DNA from: Galbitalea sp036499165
GTDB lineage: Bacteria; Actinomycetota; Actinomycetes; Actinomycetales; Microbacteriaceae
Reading direction: 5' to 3'
Length of the DNA stretch: 64,000 nt
NCBI GenBank assembly: GCA_036499165.1
Contig: DASYEE010000127.1
Coordinates: forward strand, 1 to 64,000
Below the pieces are notes generated by a model. The model had not been told where the DNA came from, did no database searches, and worked only from the letters and a program-made list of their open reading frames with translations. Of the stretch, positions 22,874-31,363 are shown one piece after another. Each line of letters opens with the position of its first letter. The first letter of the stretch is position 1. The position numbers were made by a program, and so were the translations under genes.

Positions 22874-24949
22874 CTAGCCCATGAGGGCCCGGATGCGGGG
22901 GGCGAGGGCAGAGGCGAGCTCCGCAGAGTACGTCGCCGTAATGTGGTGCGAGTCGCGGTAGATGAGAGTCGAGCCATCGATCGCGGGGCACCAGCCGTCG
23001 GCGCAGAAGTATCCGGTGAGATCGATCAGCGTCGCGCTCGTGACCGATGCGACATCCTGTTCGGCTGGTCGTCCCGGCGACTTGAGCGCGAGGGATGCCG
23101 GCTGGCCGCAGTCGCGCGCGCTGGTGAGGTGGGCAGACAGGCAGATGATCGGGCTGTACCGCAGGTCAGGCGTGTCGGCGATCACCGCAACCTTCGTCAC
23201 CGGCGTCAGCTCGTCGATCGTCTTCATCATCCCCGCCTCCCACTGCGCAGTGGCGTTCGCGGCGTTGGTGAAATCGGGGTTGGTGTAGTTGGCCATGACG
23301 ACGAGGGCGGGCGGGTCGGCCTTCAGTTGCGCGATTACCTTCGCGCGCCAGACGTTGCACGCCATGTAATCGACGCCGTTGCGCGCGATGTCGATGTCGA
23401 CTGACGCGCATCCACTCTTGGTCTGCGTCTCGAGCTGGTAGCTGCCCTCGGCCGCGATCTTCTGCAGGGCGGGAAACCACTGTGCGGCGTGGGAGTCTCC
23501 GAACAACACGATGCGCTGTCCACCGGCGGCTCCGAATTCACACGGGTTCGGCGCCGTCTGCGCGATGCCGACCTCGCAGCCCTGCGCGTAGATAGCGGGG
23601 TTATCGTCGCCTGCCGTTTGGATGCTCGGCCGAAGGTTGGATGGCACGAAGGGTGTCGCTGTCGGCGGGTCGGTCGGAGCGCTCAGCGCGGTGGTGCGGC
23701 CGGAGTTCAGCGGAAGCGCCGTGGTGACGGCGATCGCGACGACGGCCACGACCGCGATCACGATGCTGGCGGCTCCCGCACCGATCAGGGTGCGCGGGAC
23801 GCTGTGAATGAGCCAGGTAGCCCGCCGCGCCGGATTCTCGACGAAGCGATACAGCAGCCAGGCTACGGGGATGGATGCCGCGACCAGCAGCGTCGTGCCC
23901 CAGACCGGCAGCGGGTTGTAGTACCCGACCCTCGCCTGCACGAGCACCAGGATCGGCCAGTGCACCAGGTAGATCGAGTATGAGATGAGCCCGATGAACT
24001 GGAGTGGCCGCAGGGTGAGCAGCAGCGAAGGACCGAAGCGTGCCGGCACAGCCCCAGCGAAAATGAGCAGCGCGGCGCTCGCGACCGGCAGCGCATCCGC
24101 CCATCCGGGGAAGGCCGTCGTCGCCGAGAACAGGAAGCAGGCCGCGAGGATCCCGGCGAGGCCGAGCCAGCCGAGCACGGCGGCGACGACCGGTCGCAAC
24201 CACCGCGTGGCGCCCGGCGCGAGCGCAACGATACCGCCGAGTCCCAGCTCCCACGCGCGGCTCCAGAGCGAGAAGAACGCCCACGGCTCGGAGGAGAACG
24301 TGAGCGCAACGGACGCCGCGAACGACGCGACGATCACGATCGACAGCACCCCGATCATCCATCGGCGGGCGCCTCGGGATGCGCGCCGCGAGCCTCGGGA
24401 CACGCGCCGCGACAGCAGGTACACGCCGAACAACAGCAACGGCCAGACCAGGTAGAACTGCTCCTCGACGCCCAGCGACCAGTAGTGCTGGAACAGCGAT
24501 GGAGTCGAATCGGCCAGGTAGTCGGTGCCCTGCACCGCGAACGAGTAGTTCGGAACATAGAACGCGGTCGCGATGGCATCGCGGAAGATCTGTTCACGAA
24601 GGAGCGGCGGCACGAGCACGAGCGCGCCAAGCACAGACAGCAACAGCACGGTGAGGGAGGCGGGCAGGATGCGGCGCGCGCGCCTGGCATAAAAGGTCGC
24701 GAACCCGATCCGGCCGTCTCGCTCCAACGACCGCGCGAGGTGCCCCGTGATCAGGAACCCGGAGATCACGAAGAACACATCGACCCCGACATAGCCGCCC
24801 GAGACCGCCGGGATGCCAGCGTGGTTCAGGATCACCGCGAGGACCGCGACCGCGCGAAGCCCCTGGATGTCGGCCCTGAACCCGGCAGCCTTCGTCTCGC
24901 GCGCAGAATCCGTCACCGAACCAGTAACGCTTGCGCGGGTTACCGGCAC
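22874..24949 (-). CDS. Acyltransferase-3 / SGNH-domain protein (OatA-like)
   Basis: Membrane O-acyltransferase of 691 residues. The N-terminal acyltransferase-3 domain (about 25-390) starts with FRADIQGLRAVAVLAVILNH and VGVDVFFVISGFLITG and has about ten membrane segments. After a linker, an extracytoplasmic SGNH domain (about 470-690) carries IVLFGDSHAAQWFPAL (nucleophile Ser) and the late DSHHIT Asp-His pair. Such proteins O-acetylate peptidoglycan or surface glycans by passing an acyl group across the membrane. The gene is monocistronic; the glycan target is unknown. Confidence 0.93.
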   Translation of the reverse strand: MPVTRASVTGSVTDSARETKAAGFRADIQGLRAVAVLAVILNHAGIPAVSGGYVGVDVFFVISGFLITGHLARSLERDGRIGFATFYARRARRILPASLTVLLLSVLGALVLVPPLLREQIFRDAIATAFYVPNYSFAVQGTDYLADSTPSLFQHYWSLGVEEQFYLVWPLLLFGVYLLSRRVSRGSRRASRGARRWMIGVLSIVIVASFAASVALTFSSEPWAFFSLWSRAWELGLGGIVALAPGATRWLRPVVAAVLGWLGLAGILAACFLFSATTAFPGWADALPVASAALLIFAGAVPARFGPSLLLTLRPLQFIGLISYSIYLVHWPILVLVQARVGYYNPLPVWGTTLLVAASIPVAWLLYRFVENPARRATWLIHSVPRTLIGAGAASIVIAVVAVVAIAVTTALPLNSGRTTALSAPTDPPTATPFVPSNLRPSIQTAGDDNPAIYAQGCEVGIAQTAPNPCEFGAAGGQRIVLFGDSHAAQWFPALQKIAAEGSYQLETQTKSGCASVDIDIARNGVDYMACNVWRAKVIAQLKADPPALVVMANYTNPDFTNAANATAQWEAGMMKTIDELTPVTKVAVIADTPDLRYSPIICLSAHLTSARDCGQPASLALKSPGRPAEQDVASVTSATLIDLTGYFCADGWCPAIDGSTLIYRDSHHITATYSAELASALAPRIRALMG

Positions 24950-24990
24950 GAGAACGGGGCAATAACGGAGGGTGGCGCTAGCCTTCGGAC

Positions 24991-25545
24991 ATGCCGGGCG
25001 TCACGAATGAGATCTGCGCCGCGTGCGACCAGCCAGCTGACACTGCTGCCGGTCTCGGTCTCTGCGCCGCGCACATCCTCGCCGCCCACGATTGGGTCGT
25101 ACGTGAAACCGGCGTTACCGACCTGCTTCCGTCGCCCTGCCTCGCCTGCGGTTCGCGACTCGGTGTGCGGTACCCGTCCGGTTGGCTGTGCGCGATCTGC
25201 GAGTGGCGGGTTGGCGACATCCCCGATGGCGAGACGCGGGCGCCGCGCGTCGACGTGGTCTACTACATCCGGTTTCGCGATCGCATCAAGATCGGAACCT
25301 CGGCGACACCGCGCAGCCGCATTGCCGCTCTCCCGTGCGACGAGGTACTCGCGTTCGAGCGCGGGGCTCGTCCTCTCGAACAGCGGCGCCACGCCCAGTT
25401 CGCAGCCGATCGCATCGGCACCGGCGAGTGGTTCCGCCCAAGCGAAGCGCTGCTCGCGCACATCGACGAACTAGCCGCGGGCGTCGACGACCCGTGGCAC
25501 CGCTACGCGCTGTGGGTCAGTATCGCGCTAGCGCTGCGCGGCTAG
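24991..25545 (+). CDS. GIY-YIG (MUG113/T5orf172-type) domain protein with Cys motifs
   Basis: Protein of 184 residues. The N-terminal half has cysteine pairs typical of zinc ribbons (CAACDQ, LCAAH, CLACG, LCAICEW). The C-terminal half (about 88-150) matches the shortened GIY-YIG fold: VYYIRFRDRIKIGTSATPRSRI, then LEQRRHAQFAADRIGTGEWFRP, where the Arg, His and Glu fit the nuclease core. Family members occur in phage and restriction-linked proteins. It overlaps the convergent MBL hydrolase gene by four bases. DNA cleavage activity and target are not established. Confidence 0.75.
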   Translation: MPGVTNEICAACDQPADTAAGLGLCAAHILAAHDWVVRETGVTDLLPSPCLACGSRLGVRYPSGWLCAICEWRVGDIPDGETRAPRVDVVYYIRFRDRIKIGTSATPRSRIAALPCDEVLAFERGARPLEQRRHAQFAADRIGTGEWFRPSEALLAHIDELAAGVDDPWHRYALWVSIALALRG

Positions 25546-26537
25546 AGCCGTTCGCGCACGAACGGCGACTCAAGCGCAGCACGGTGCATGGCCGTCTGCG
25601 ACAGCGCGGAAAACAGGAAGAACCCGGTCAGTCCGCTCCACCCGGCGGTCCAGGTCAGCCGCGATGCAATCTGCCAGATGTTCGATTCCGCGTCCGCGCC
25701 CATGACGACCGCGACCTCGCGCGTGCGTCGCAGGTGGTGCTGCGCCAGTTCGGCGACTCTCGTGGTGACTCCGGTGAACCGATGCTCGTGCCCCGGGAGC
25801 ACCTCGTGGCCTGGATATCGCGCGACCGCGTCGAGACTCGCAAGGTAATCGGCGAGCGCATTCGTCGCGGTGTCGCCGCCGAGCCCGAGGCCCGAGAAGG
25901 TGACCGGCAGCACGTGGTCGCCCGTGAAGAGGATGTTCCGCGCATCGTCCCGCAGGCTGAGGCTCCCCGGCGTGTGGCCGGGCGTCCACATCGCGACGAG
26001 GTCGAAGCCAGGTGTGGGCGGCGCGACTCCGGTGCCGAGCCGGTCGCCGTCGTCGACCACGACATCCGCGTGCACGTCGAGGAGCGCTGGCGCACGGCCG
26101 GCCATCGAGGTCAACTCCGCACGACGTCCAGTCGGAACACCCCATTCGTCGAACTGCGCCGCGAGCCGGTCGGGCGTCCAGCTCGCGACCCTCCTGCGCT
26201 CAAGGGCCTCCTGCTCGGCTCGATGCAGGATAAGAGGAACGCCGGTGGCCTGCCTGAGGCGGGCGGCCATCCCGAGGTGATCGGGATGCAGGTGCGTCGC
26301 CGTGATCGATCGGATGTCGCCCAGCCTCGCGCCGCTGCCGCCGCCGAGCAACGCGAGCGAGTCGATGAGCAACGCCCAGTTGTCGTCGCGATCGAGGCCG
26401 GGATCGATCACGTGGATGCCGCGGGCGGAGTCCCGGAGCAGGTAGGCGAACGAGTACGGCATGTGCTCCCCCGGCATGGGCATCCGCAGCGCCCAGACAT
26501 CGTCGCGAATCCGGTCGAGCGGGCCAGTCTCGGGCAT
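25542..26537 (-). CDS. MBL-fold metallo-hydrolase
   Basis: Cytosolic hydrolase of 331 residues. The zinc ligands are present: THLHPDHLG (HxHxDH, about residue 77), then GHTPGSLSL and FTGDHVLP. The N-terminus MPYSFAYLLRDSARGIHVIDPGLDRDDN is typical of glyoxalase-II/lactonase-like members. A C-terminal alpha-helical extension (about 245-331) is larger than in glyoxalase II. Substrate not predictable. Confidence 0.88.
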   Translation of the reverse strand: MPETGPLDRIRDDVWALRMPMPGEHMPYSFAYLLRDSARGIHVIDPGLDRDDNWALLIDSLALLGGGSGARLGDIRSITATHLHPDHLGMAARLRQATGVPLILHRAEQEALERRRVASWTPDRLAAQFDEWGVPTGRRAELTSMAGRAPALLDVHADVVVDDGDRLGTGVAPPTPGFDLVAMWTPGHTPGSLSLRDDARNILFTGDHVLPVTFSGLGLGGDTATNALADYLASLDAVARYPGHEVLPGHEHRFTGVTTRVAELAQHHLRRTREVAVVMGADAESNIWQIASRLTWTAGWSGLTGFFLFSALSQTAMHRAALESPFVRERL

Positions 26538-26568
26538 AGTCCGACGATAGCAATGTCAGCTCACAGGC

Positions 26569-26727
26569 CTGGTCTCGATAACGCGGGCTCCTGCGTCGCG
26601 CCACTACTCGACCAACGAATCCACCCCGCTGGTCGAGTAGCCGCGGCGAAGCCCGGCCCACCCCGCTGGTCCGGCCCACCCCGCTGGTCGAGTAGCCGCG
26701 GCGAAGCCCGGCGTTATCGAGACCACT
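26569..26727. repeat. REP-like repeat cluster
   Basis: One unit of TGGTCTCGATAACGCGGGCTC...GCCACTACTCGACCAACG is followed by two near-identical GCTGGTCGAGTAGCCGCGGCG AAGCCCGGC units, the last ending GTTATCGAGACCA. Outer parts are inverted relative to each other. Same family as 18573-18935. Fills the gap between divergent genes. Confidence 0.75.
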
Positions 26728-26751
26728 CCAACGCCTCACTACGGTGGTGTA

Positions 26752-27831
26752 ATGCAGCCCCATTCACTCACCCGCGACGAAGCACGACAGATCGCCGTGC
26801 GCGCGGCGCTGCTCGACGCCGAGCGGCCGAACGACCTGGTCGGCATGGTCGCCGACCTCGCGATGCTGCGCGTCGAGCTGACTCCCACCGTGGCTCCCGC
26901 GGCCGATCTCGTCGCCTGGACGCGGCTCGGCGCGGAGTACACCCCGCCAGACACCGCCCGCGCGCTCGCGAGTGGACAGCTCTTCGAGCGTGGCTGGATG
27001 CTTCGGCCGATGGCCGACCTCGGGCTGTTCCTCGGCGGCATGCGCACCTGGGCCGATCGCGCGGGCGCCCGCGGATGGATGGAGGCGAACGAGGGATTCG
27101 TCGGCCGCATCCTCGACCGTATCGCGGCCGATGGGCCGCAGACCTCGCGGGATATCCCCGACGAGGCCGAGGTGCCGTGGATGTCCACCGGCTGGACCAA
27201 CAATCGCAACGTCACGCAGATGCTCGAGTTCCTGCACATGACCGGCGAGCTCGCCGTCGTCGCCCACGCCGGCCGGCTTCGAGTGTGGGATCTGGCCGAC
27301 CGGGTTTTCCCAGGCGTGGCGGAGGTACCAGAGGACGACGCCCGCCTCATTCGCAGCGAACGTCTCCTTCGAGCCTGCGGGATCATGCGCGACAGCATCG
27401 CCGTCTCCCCCGGCGAGCTCCACGGTGTCGTCCCGGTGGGCGAGCCAGCCGCGATCGAGGGCGTGCCGGGCAAGTGGCGCGTAGACCCCGCGCAGCTAGG
27501 TCGCGAGTTCACCGGTCGCACCGCGCTCCTGTCGCCGTTCGACCGGTTGCTCACCGACCCGCAGCGCGTCGGTCGCCTATTCGAGTTCGATTACATGCTC
27601 GAGATGTACAAGCCGCAGAAGCAGAGAATCTGGGGGCGGTTCGCGCTGCCGATCCTCCACGGCGACCGGCTCATCGGCAAACTGGACGCCAGATCAGACC
27701 ACACCGCCGGCCGCTTCATGGTGCACGCGGTGCACGAGGATGCGCCGTTCGACCCGGCCACGAAGGCCGCTGTCGACGCCGAGATCGAGACCATCGCATC
27801 CCTCCTTGGCCTTGAAATCCACCATGGCTGA
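26752..27831 (+). CDS. YcaQ-like winged-helix DNA glycosylase family protein
   Basis: Protein of 359 residues resembling the HTH_42/YcaQ (AlkX) family, whose characterised members unhook DNA interstrand crosslinks. Family-type features are LTRDEARQIAVRAALLDA at the N-terminus, a central winged-helix region (GFVGRILDRIAADGPQTSRDI), STGWTNNRNVTQMLEFLHMTGE, and the C-terminal LLSPFDRLLTDPQR and FEFDYMLEMYKP blocks. The catalytic QxQ-type motif of Escherichia coli YcaQ is not obvious, so activity may differ. Single gene flanked by repeats. Confidence 0.85.
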   Translation: MQPHSLTRDEARQIAVRAALLDAERPNDLVGMVADLAMLRVELTPTVAPAADLVAWTRLGAEYTPPDTARALASGQLFERGWMLRPMADLGLFLGGMRTWADRAGARGWMEANEGFVGRILDRIAADGPQTSRDIPDEAEVPWMSTGWTNNRNVTQMLEFLHMTGELAVVAHAGRLRVWDLADRVFPGVAEVPEDDARLIRSERLLRACGIMRDSIAVSPGELHGVVPVGEPAAIEGVPGKWRVDPAQLGREFTGRTALLSPFDRLLTDPQRVGRLFEFDYMLEMYKPQKQRIWGRFALPILHGDRLIGKLDARSDHTAGRFMVHAVHEDAPFDPATKAAVDAEIETIASLLGLEIHHG

Positions 27832-27898
27832 CGCCGCGCCTCCGGGAGTACTCTGGGCCTGCGTCGGGGCTGGGAACCCGGCAGGGATGAGATAGGCA

Positions 27899-28342
27899 AT
27901 GGACCTAAAACTCGAAGTAGTCGTGCTTGGCGTCACCGATGTCGATCGAGCGAAAGACTTCTACGCGTCGCTCGGCTGGCGCCTGGACGCCGATTTCTCG
28001 GCGCACGAAGACCTGCGAGTCGTGCAGCTGACACCGCCCGGCTCTGCCGCATCCATCATCTTCGGCAAAGGCCTCTCGAACTCGATCCCGGGCGCGATCC
28101 AAGACCTGCAGCTCACCGTTACAGACATCATCGCCGCCCGCGACGAGCTGGTCGGCAAGGGCGTGGATGTCTCCGAGGTCTTCCACGACGAGGACGGGGT
28201 GTTCCACCACTCCGGCATGATCGGACGGGTGTCGGGGCCGCATCCCGATCGCGCCTCGTACAGTTCCTTCGCCTCATTTTCAGACCCCGACGGCAATGGC
28301 TGGATGCTGCAGGAGATCACTCAGAAACTGCCCGGCCGATGA
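27899..28342 (+). CDS. VOC-family (glyoxalase-like) protein
   Basis: Protein of 147 residues of the vicinal oxygen chelate superfamily. It starts with the typical first beta strand and helix (KLEVVVLGVTDVDRAKDFYASLGWRL split over residues 3-28) and ends with FSDPDGNGWMLQEIT. Potential metal ligands include Glu5 and the C-terminal Glu. A four-base overlap couples it to the next small gene. Substrate unknown; family members include dioxygenases, resistance proteins and isomerases. Confidence 0.88.
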   Translation: MDLKLEVVVLGVTDVDRAKDFYASLGWRLDADFSAHEDLRVVQLTPPGSAASIIFGKGLSNSIPGAIQDLQLTVTDIIAARDELVGKGVDVSEVFHDEDGVFHHSGMIGRVSGPHPDRASYSSFASFSDPDGNGWMLQEITQKLPGR

Positions 28343-28551
28343 GCGAAAATGAGGCTGAGCTCTCGCAGGTGGAGACGCTCAGCGTGATCCTCGATGTGCT
28401 GAACCAGGCGGCGACGGCACACGGCATCCACGAGGCCACCGACCTCGGTGGCGTGCGCGACGAGCAGTGGCCCGAGTGGTACGCGCAGCACATGGTGGCG
28501 AACCTGGCGAACGGCGGCTACAAGCTGGTGAAGACCGCCGCTGCCGGTTGA
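28339..28551 (+). CDS. Small conserved-type protein downstream of VOC gene
   Basis: Seventy residues, predicted soluble and mostly helical (VETLSVILDVLNQAATAHGI). Its start overlaps the VOC stop as ATGA, strong evidence that it is translated in the same operon. A WPEWYAQHMVANLANGGYKL stretch is distinctive, but I do not recognise a family. Confidence 0.7.
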   Translation: MSENEAELSQVETLSVILDVLNQAATAHGIHEATDLGGVRDEQWPEWYAQHMVANLANGGYKLVKTAAAG

Positions 28552-28562
28552 GTCACGCTCGC

Positions 28563-28581
28563 CGGTTGAGCCTGTCGAAAC
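28563..28581. repeat. GGTTGAGCCTGTCGAAACC dispersed repeat
   Basis: A 19-base word with GGTT/AACC ends; a partial copy (GCCGGTTGAGTC) lies 15 bases earlier. Resembles short intergenic repeats common in this bacterial family, by memory. Confidence 0.4.
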
Positions 28582-28614
28582 CCCCCGCCCCGTACAATCG
28601 CCTGACCGAATGAA

Positions 28615-29088
28615 GTGGGAGAACGCGTGCGCCAAAACGTTGATTTCGTCACAGTCTCGACGGCGGGCCTCGACTCGAGCCCGGTAGCGGAAGCGCTCGC
28701 GGGGCTCCGGGCCAACGAGGCGCGCTACTTCAAGAACAAGTACGACCACGTTTTCGCGGTTGGGCCTGCGGGCGATGAGACCGAGACCCTCGTCTGGGTG
28801 AATCGCATTCTGGCCGATCGCGACCTCGTGATCGCGTCTCCTGCCCTTGAGGCGACCAGCTTCGAGGTCGACGGAATTCGCATGGCGTATGTCTTCTATC
28901 AATCCGGCCTGTCGATCAACGTGATGTACACGCTCGACGACGCAGGCAAGCGCGCGGTCGGCCTCAAGCTCTCCGAGGGCATGGATGTCCCGGAAGAGCT
29001 CGCCGCCAAGTTCAAGTTCGCGCGGCAGAAGTCCAAACTGGCCGGCGTCATCCGCGGTTCGTTCTTCGTGATCAAGAACACGTACTGA
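28615..29088 (+). CDS. Uncharacterised soluble protein
   Basis: Protein of 157 residues from a GTG at 28615 (GTG at 28627 is also possible). It is rich in beta-type stretches: VDFVTVST, DLVIASPALEATSFEVDGIRM split over 80-101, and AYVFYQSGLSINVMYTL. Regular soluble composition and normal codon use support a real gene. I do not recognise a family or motif. It is followed by convergent genes. Confidence 0.65.
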   Translation: MGERVRQNVDFVTVSTAGLDSSPVAEALAGLRANEARYFKNKYDHVFAVGPAGDETETLVWVNRILADRDLVIASPALEATSFEVDGIRMAYVFYQSGLSINVMYTLDDAGKRAVGLKLSEGMDVPEELAAKFKFARQKSKLAGVIRGSFFVIKNTY

Positions 29089-29129
29089 CGACTCGGCGCA
29101 TGCCACCGCCGAACGATGCTGGCCGCGCG

Positions 29130-29492
29130 TCAGTCCTGCGGGTTGATCAGGCAGAAGGGATGCCCTGCCGGGTCGAGGTAGACCCGGAATGTGGGCGTCT
29201 CCGACCCGGTCTTCGTCGCGCCGAGCTTCAGAACCGCGGCCTCCGCCGTCTCGAAGTCGTCGACCTTGACGTCGAGGTGCATCTGCTGCGGCACATCCTG
29301 GCTCGGCCACTGGGGCGGATTGTAGTTTTCGACCTTCTGGAAGGCGATGAGTGGCCGCCCAACCGGAAGCGTGAGCTCGGCCCAATCCGGGTCGTAGCCA
29401 ACGATCTCTGCGCCGATGAGTTCGGAGTAGAACCGCGCGAGGGCCTGCGGGTCTGGACAGTCGATGATGAGTAACTCCAGGGTTCCAATCAT
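29130..29492 (-). CDS. VOC-family (glyoxalase-like) protein
   Basis: Protein of 120 residues from the ATG at 29492, where the family-typical MIGTLELLIIDCPDPQALARF begins; the longer in-frame start at 29597 adds an implausible basic leader. A second VOC block has MHLDVKVDDFETAEAAV and the end reads RVYLDPAGHPFCLI. This is the short single-repeat, Glyoxalase-like type. Function unknown. Confidence 0.85.
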   Translation of the reverse strand: MIGTLELLIIDCPDPQALARFYSELIGAEIVGYDPDWAELTLPVGRPLIAFQKVENYNPPQWPSQDVPQQMHLDVKVDDFETAEAAVLKLGATKTGSETPTFRVYLDPAGHPFCLINPQD

Positions 29493-29550
29493 GCGCCCAC
29501 GATAGAACCGCACCCCGACATTGCGAAGGGGTTGCGCTACGGCGCAGGGA

Positions 29551-29967
29551 TCAGGATGCCGGGCCGAGGAGCACGGCGAGCAGCGAGGCGGCGCCACCGA
29601 CGATGAACAGCAGGGTTCCGAGCTGCATGGTGCGGGTCTTGTTGCGATCGGAGACCGGCACGCTGACCTCGAGGATGGGGCATCCGGACCATCCGATCAG
29701 GCCGATGCTCAGCGTGACGATCGCGGCGGCGACCCACCACAGCACACCGAGCCCGGCGGGGAGCACCGACGGCCGCCATCCGGATGACAGCAGCAGGCCG
29801 GTCACGATCGCGACCGCGCCCACGGCGACACCGAACCAGAGCGTGCCACTCCACATGATGCGCTGGAGGTTCTTCTCCGGTGTCATCAGGTCATGCAGGG
29901 GAACCGCGGCGGGCGCACCCGCCGCGTCGTTGGAGAGGTTGCCGACTTGAGTGCTCGTTGATGACAT
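29551..29967 (-). CDS. Small membrane protein, possibly DUF2892-like
   Basis: Protein of about 138 residues from the ATG at 29967 (a longer start at 30003 is possible). After a polar N-terminus there are about four hydrophobic segments: WSGTLWFGVAVGAVAIVTGL, LPAGLGVLWWVAAAIVTLSI, an IGWSGCPIL cysteine loop and LGTLLFIVGGAASLLAVLLG. The paired small hydrophobic helices recall YgaP-type inner membrane domains, but this is tentative. A strong palindrome lies directly upstream. Confidence 0.7.
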   Translation of the reverse strand: MSSTSTQVGNLSNDAAGAPAAVPLHDLMTPEKNLQRIMWSGTLWFGVAVGAVAIVTGLLLSSGWRPSVLPAGLGVLWWVAAAIVTLSIGLIGWSGCPILEVSVPVSDRNKTRTMQLGTLLFIVGGAASLLAVLLGPAS

Positions 29968-30000
29968 ATGACTTCCCGCGGTTGTGTTGATCGTGCAAAT

Positions 30001-30022
30001 CATTGGTGACAGATCACCAATG
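30001..30022. promoter_or_regulatory. Perfect palindromic operator candidate
   Basis: CATTGGTGA-CAGA-TCACCAATG has perfect 9-bp arms. It lies 34 bases upstream of the membrane-protein ATG (29967) and about 210 bases upstream of the DinB gene. The arm length and spacing suit a dimeric regulator of the TetR, MarR or HxlR kind, none of which is adjacent. Confidence 0.5.
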
Positions 30023-30229
30023 CGCTTAGTTCATTGATACTCCTCCTGCACCCCATCGCGCACGCCGCGCACCGTGCGCGGCAACACCCTGGGCCGAGGA
30101 TGGCTGGCGAATCGCCGAGATTCAGTGCGATCTGGCGCGGCGTTTCGCAATTCGCCCTCAGTTGCGGTGTGGCCGGCCACGCGACAGGAAGGGTTGCCGC
30201 GGAGCCGGGTTCGCGCAAGGCTGGCCGGC

Positions 30230-30796
30230 ATGAAGGATGACCTGACGTTCTACCTCCAGCGGGGCCGCGAGGCCCTCCTCTGGAAGCTCGACGGAGTGAA
30301 CGAGTACGACGTCCGGCGGCCGATGGTCGACACGGGAACGAACCTGCTCGGGCTCGTCAAGCACGTGGCATCCGTGGAGGCAGGCTATTTCGGCGAGGTG
30401 TTCGGCAGGCCTTTCCCCGAACCGATGCCGTGGGCCGAGGATGACGCGGAGCCGAACGCCGACATGTGGGCGACCGCAGACGAGTCGCGCGAATTCGTCA
30501 CCGACTTCTATCGGAGAGTCTGGGCACACTCGGATGCCACGATCGCAGAACTCGACCTCGACGCGACGGGCGTGGTTCCGTGGTGGCCGGAGGACCGACG
30601 AAACCCGACCCTGCACCGCGTACTCGTGCACATGATCGCCGAGACGGAACGGCACGCCGGCCACGCAGACATCCTCCGCGAGCAGATCGACGGGGCGACG
30701 GGCACACGGCCAGGGCTCCCACCGGAGGGCTACTTCGACTGGGAGAGCTATCGCGCGCGCCTCGAGCAGGCCGCCCGCTCTGCAGCGGATCGCTAG
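30230..30796 (+). CDS. DinB-family protein
   Basis: Protein of 188 residues with the DinB/DUF664 four-helix-bundle pattern. It opens with MKDDLTFYLQRGREALLWKL, and putative metal-site histidines occur in LVKHVASVEAGYFG (about 40), VLVHMIAETERHAGHAD (about 137-150). Such proteins are often mycothiol- or bacillithiol-linked transferases. The ATG at 30230 is chosen because the preceding in-frame extension is low-complexity. Monocistronic. Confidence 0.87.
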   Translation: MKDDLTFYLQRGREALLWKLDGVNEYDVRRPMVDTGTNLLGLVKHVASVEAGYFGEVFGRPFPEPMPWAEDDAEPNADMWATADESREFVTDFYRRVWAHSDATIAELDLDATGVVPWWPEDRRNPTLHRVLVHMIAETERHAGHADILREQIDGATGTRPGLPPEGYFDWESYRARLEQAARSAADR

Positions 30797-30915
30797 CGCC
30801 GTCCACCTCGCCGCGCCAGCCAACGCGAAACGGATTATCGGCAGCCCTGCCGCTTCTCCCACGGGGAGCGCGCCGGTAGATCGAGAACCCGTGGCGGTTC
30901 GCGATCCTCAAGGTC

Positions 30916-31353
30916 TTAGCCCACCCCACGGAGCACACAGATCGTCGGCGCGAGGTCCTGCGCCGACCCTGTCGCCTGCCATAATTTCTTCGCCCCTGAC
31001 CCCACCCTGATCGACGCTTGGGCGAACCCGATCACTGTCGATGCGCGGTTGGTAAAGAACACGGTGATGTGAAAATTGTGGTCTGTCGCGGCGTGATTCC
31101 GGATCGTTCCGCTCGCTCTCCACTGACCATCCTTCGTTGGCACGCACGCGCTCATCGTGACATCGGATCGAGTCGCCGGATCGTTCGGGATTGCTGTCGG
31201 GACCGCGACAGGCGCGACCGGAGCCGCGCTCGCGGTCGGCCTCGCCGCCGGAATCCGCAGCGCCGAGTGCGCTGCCGTCGTGCACCCTGACAAAACGGCA
31301 CAGACGACCACCACCGTGACAAACAGCCCGAACTTCACGAAACCACGGGGCAA
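30916..31353 (-). CDS. Small lipoprotein paired with large repeat protein (copy 1)
   Basis: Lipoprotein of 145 residues: signal peptide and lipobox VLSGCTT (Cys about 24), an Ala/Pro/Val linker, then a compact domain with SACVPTKDGQWRASGTIRNHA, HITVFFTNRASTVIGFAQAS and the closing PTICVLRGVG. The two mature-domain cysteines could form a disulfide. The domain shape resembles FxLYD-type beta domains (my inference). It starts 10 bases after the stop of the 1,430-residue repeat protein. A clear paralogue sits in the same place after the second large gene (49092-49508). Confidence 0.82.
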   Translation of the reverse strand: MPRGFVKFGLFVTVVVVCAVLSGCTTAAHSALRIPAARPTASAAPVAPVAVPTAIPNDPATRSDVTMSACVPTKDGQWRASGTIRNHAATDHNFHITVFFTNRASTVIGFAQASIRVGSGAKKLWQATGSAQDLAPTICVLRGVG

Positions 31354-31363
31354 GCGGACGTTC

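Noticed and set aside
25182..26751. 877-codon plus-strand frame running into the YcaQ-like gene region
   Set aside because: Composition is Arg-rich and opposite to two well-supported genes; a high-GC shadow frame.
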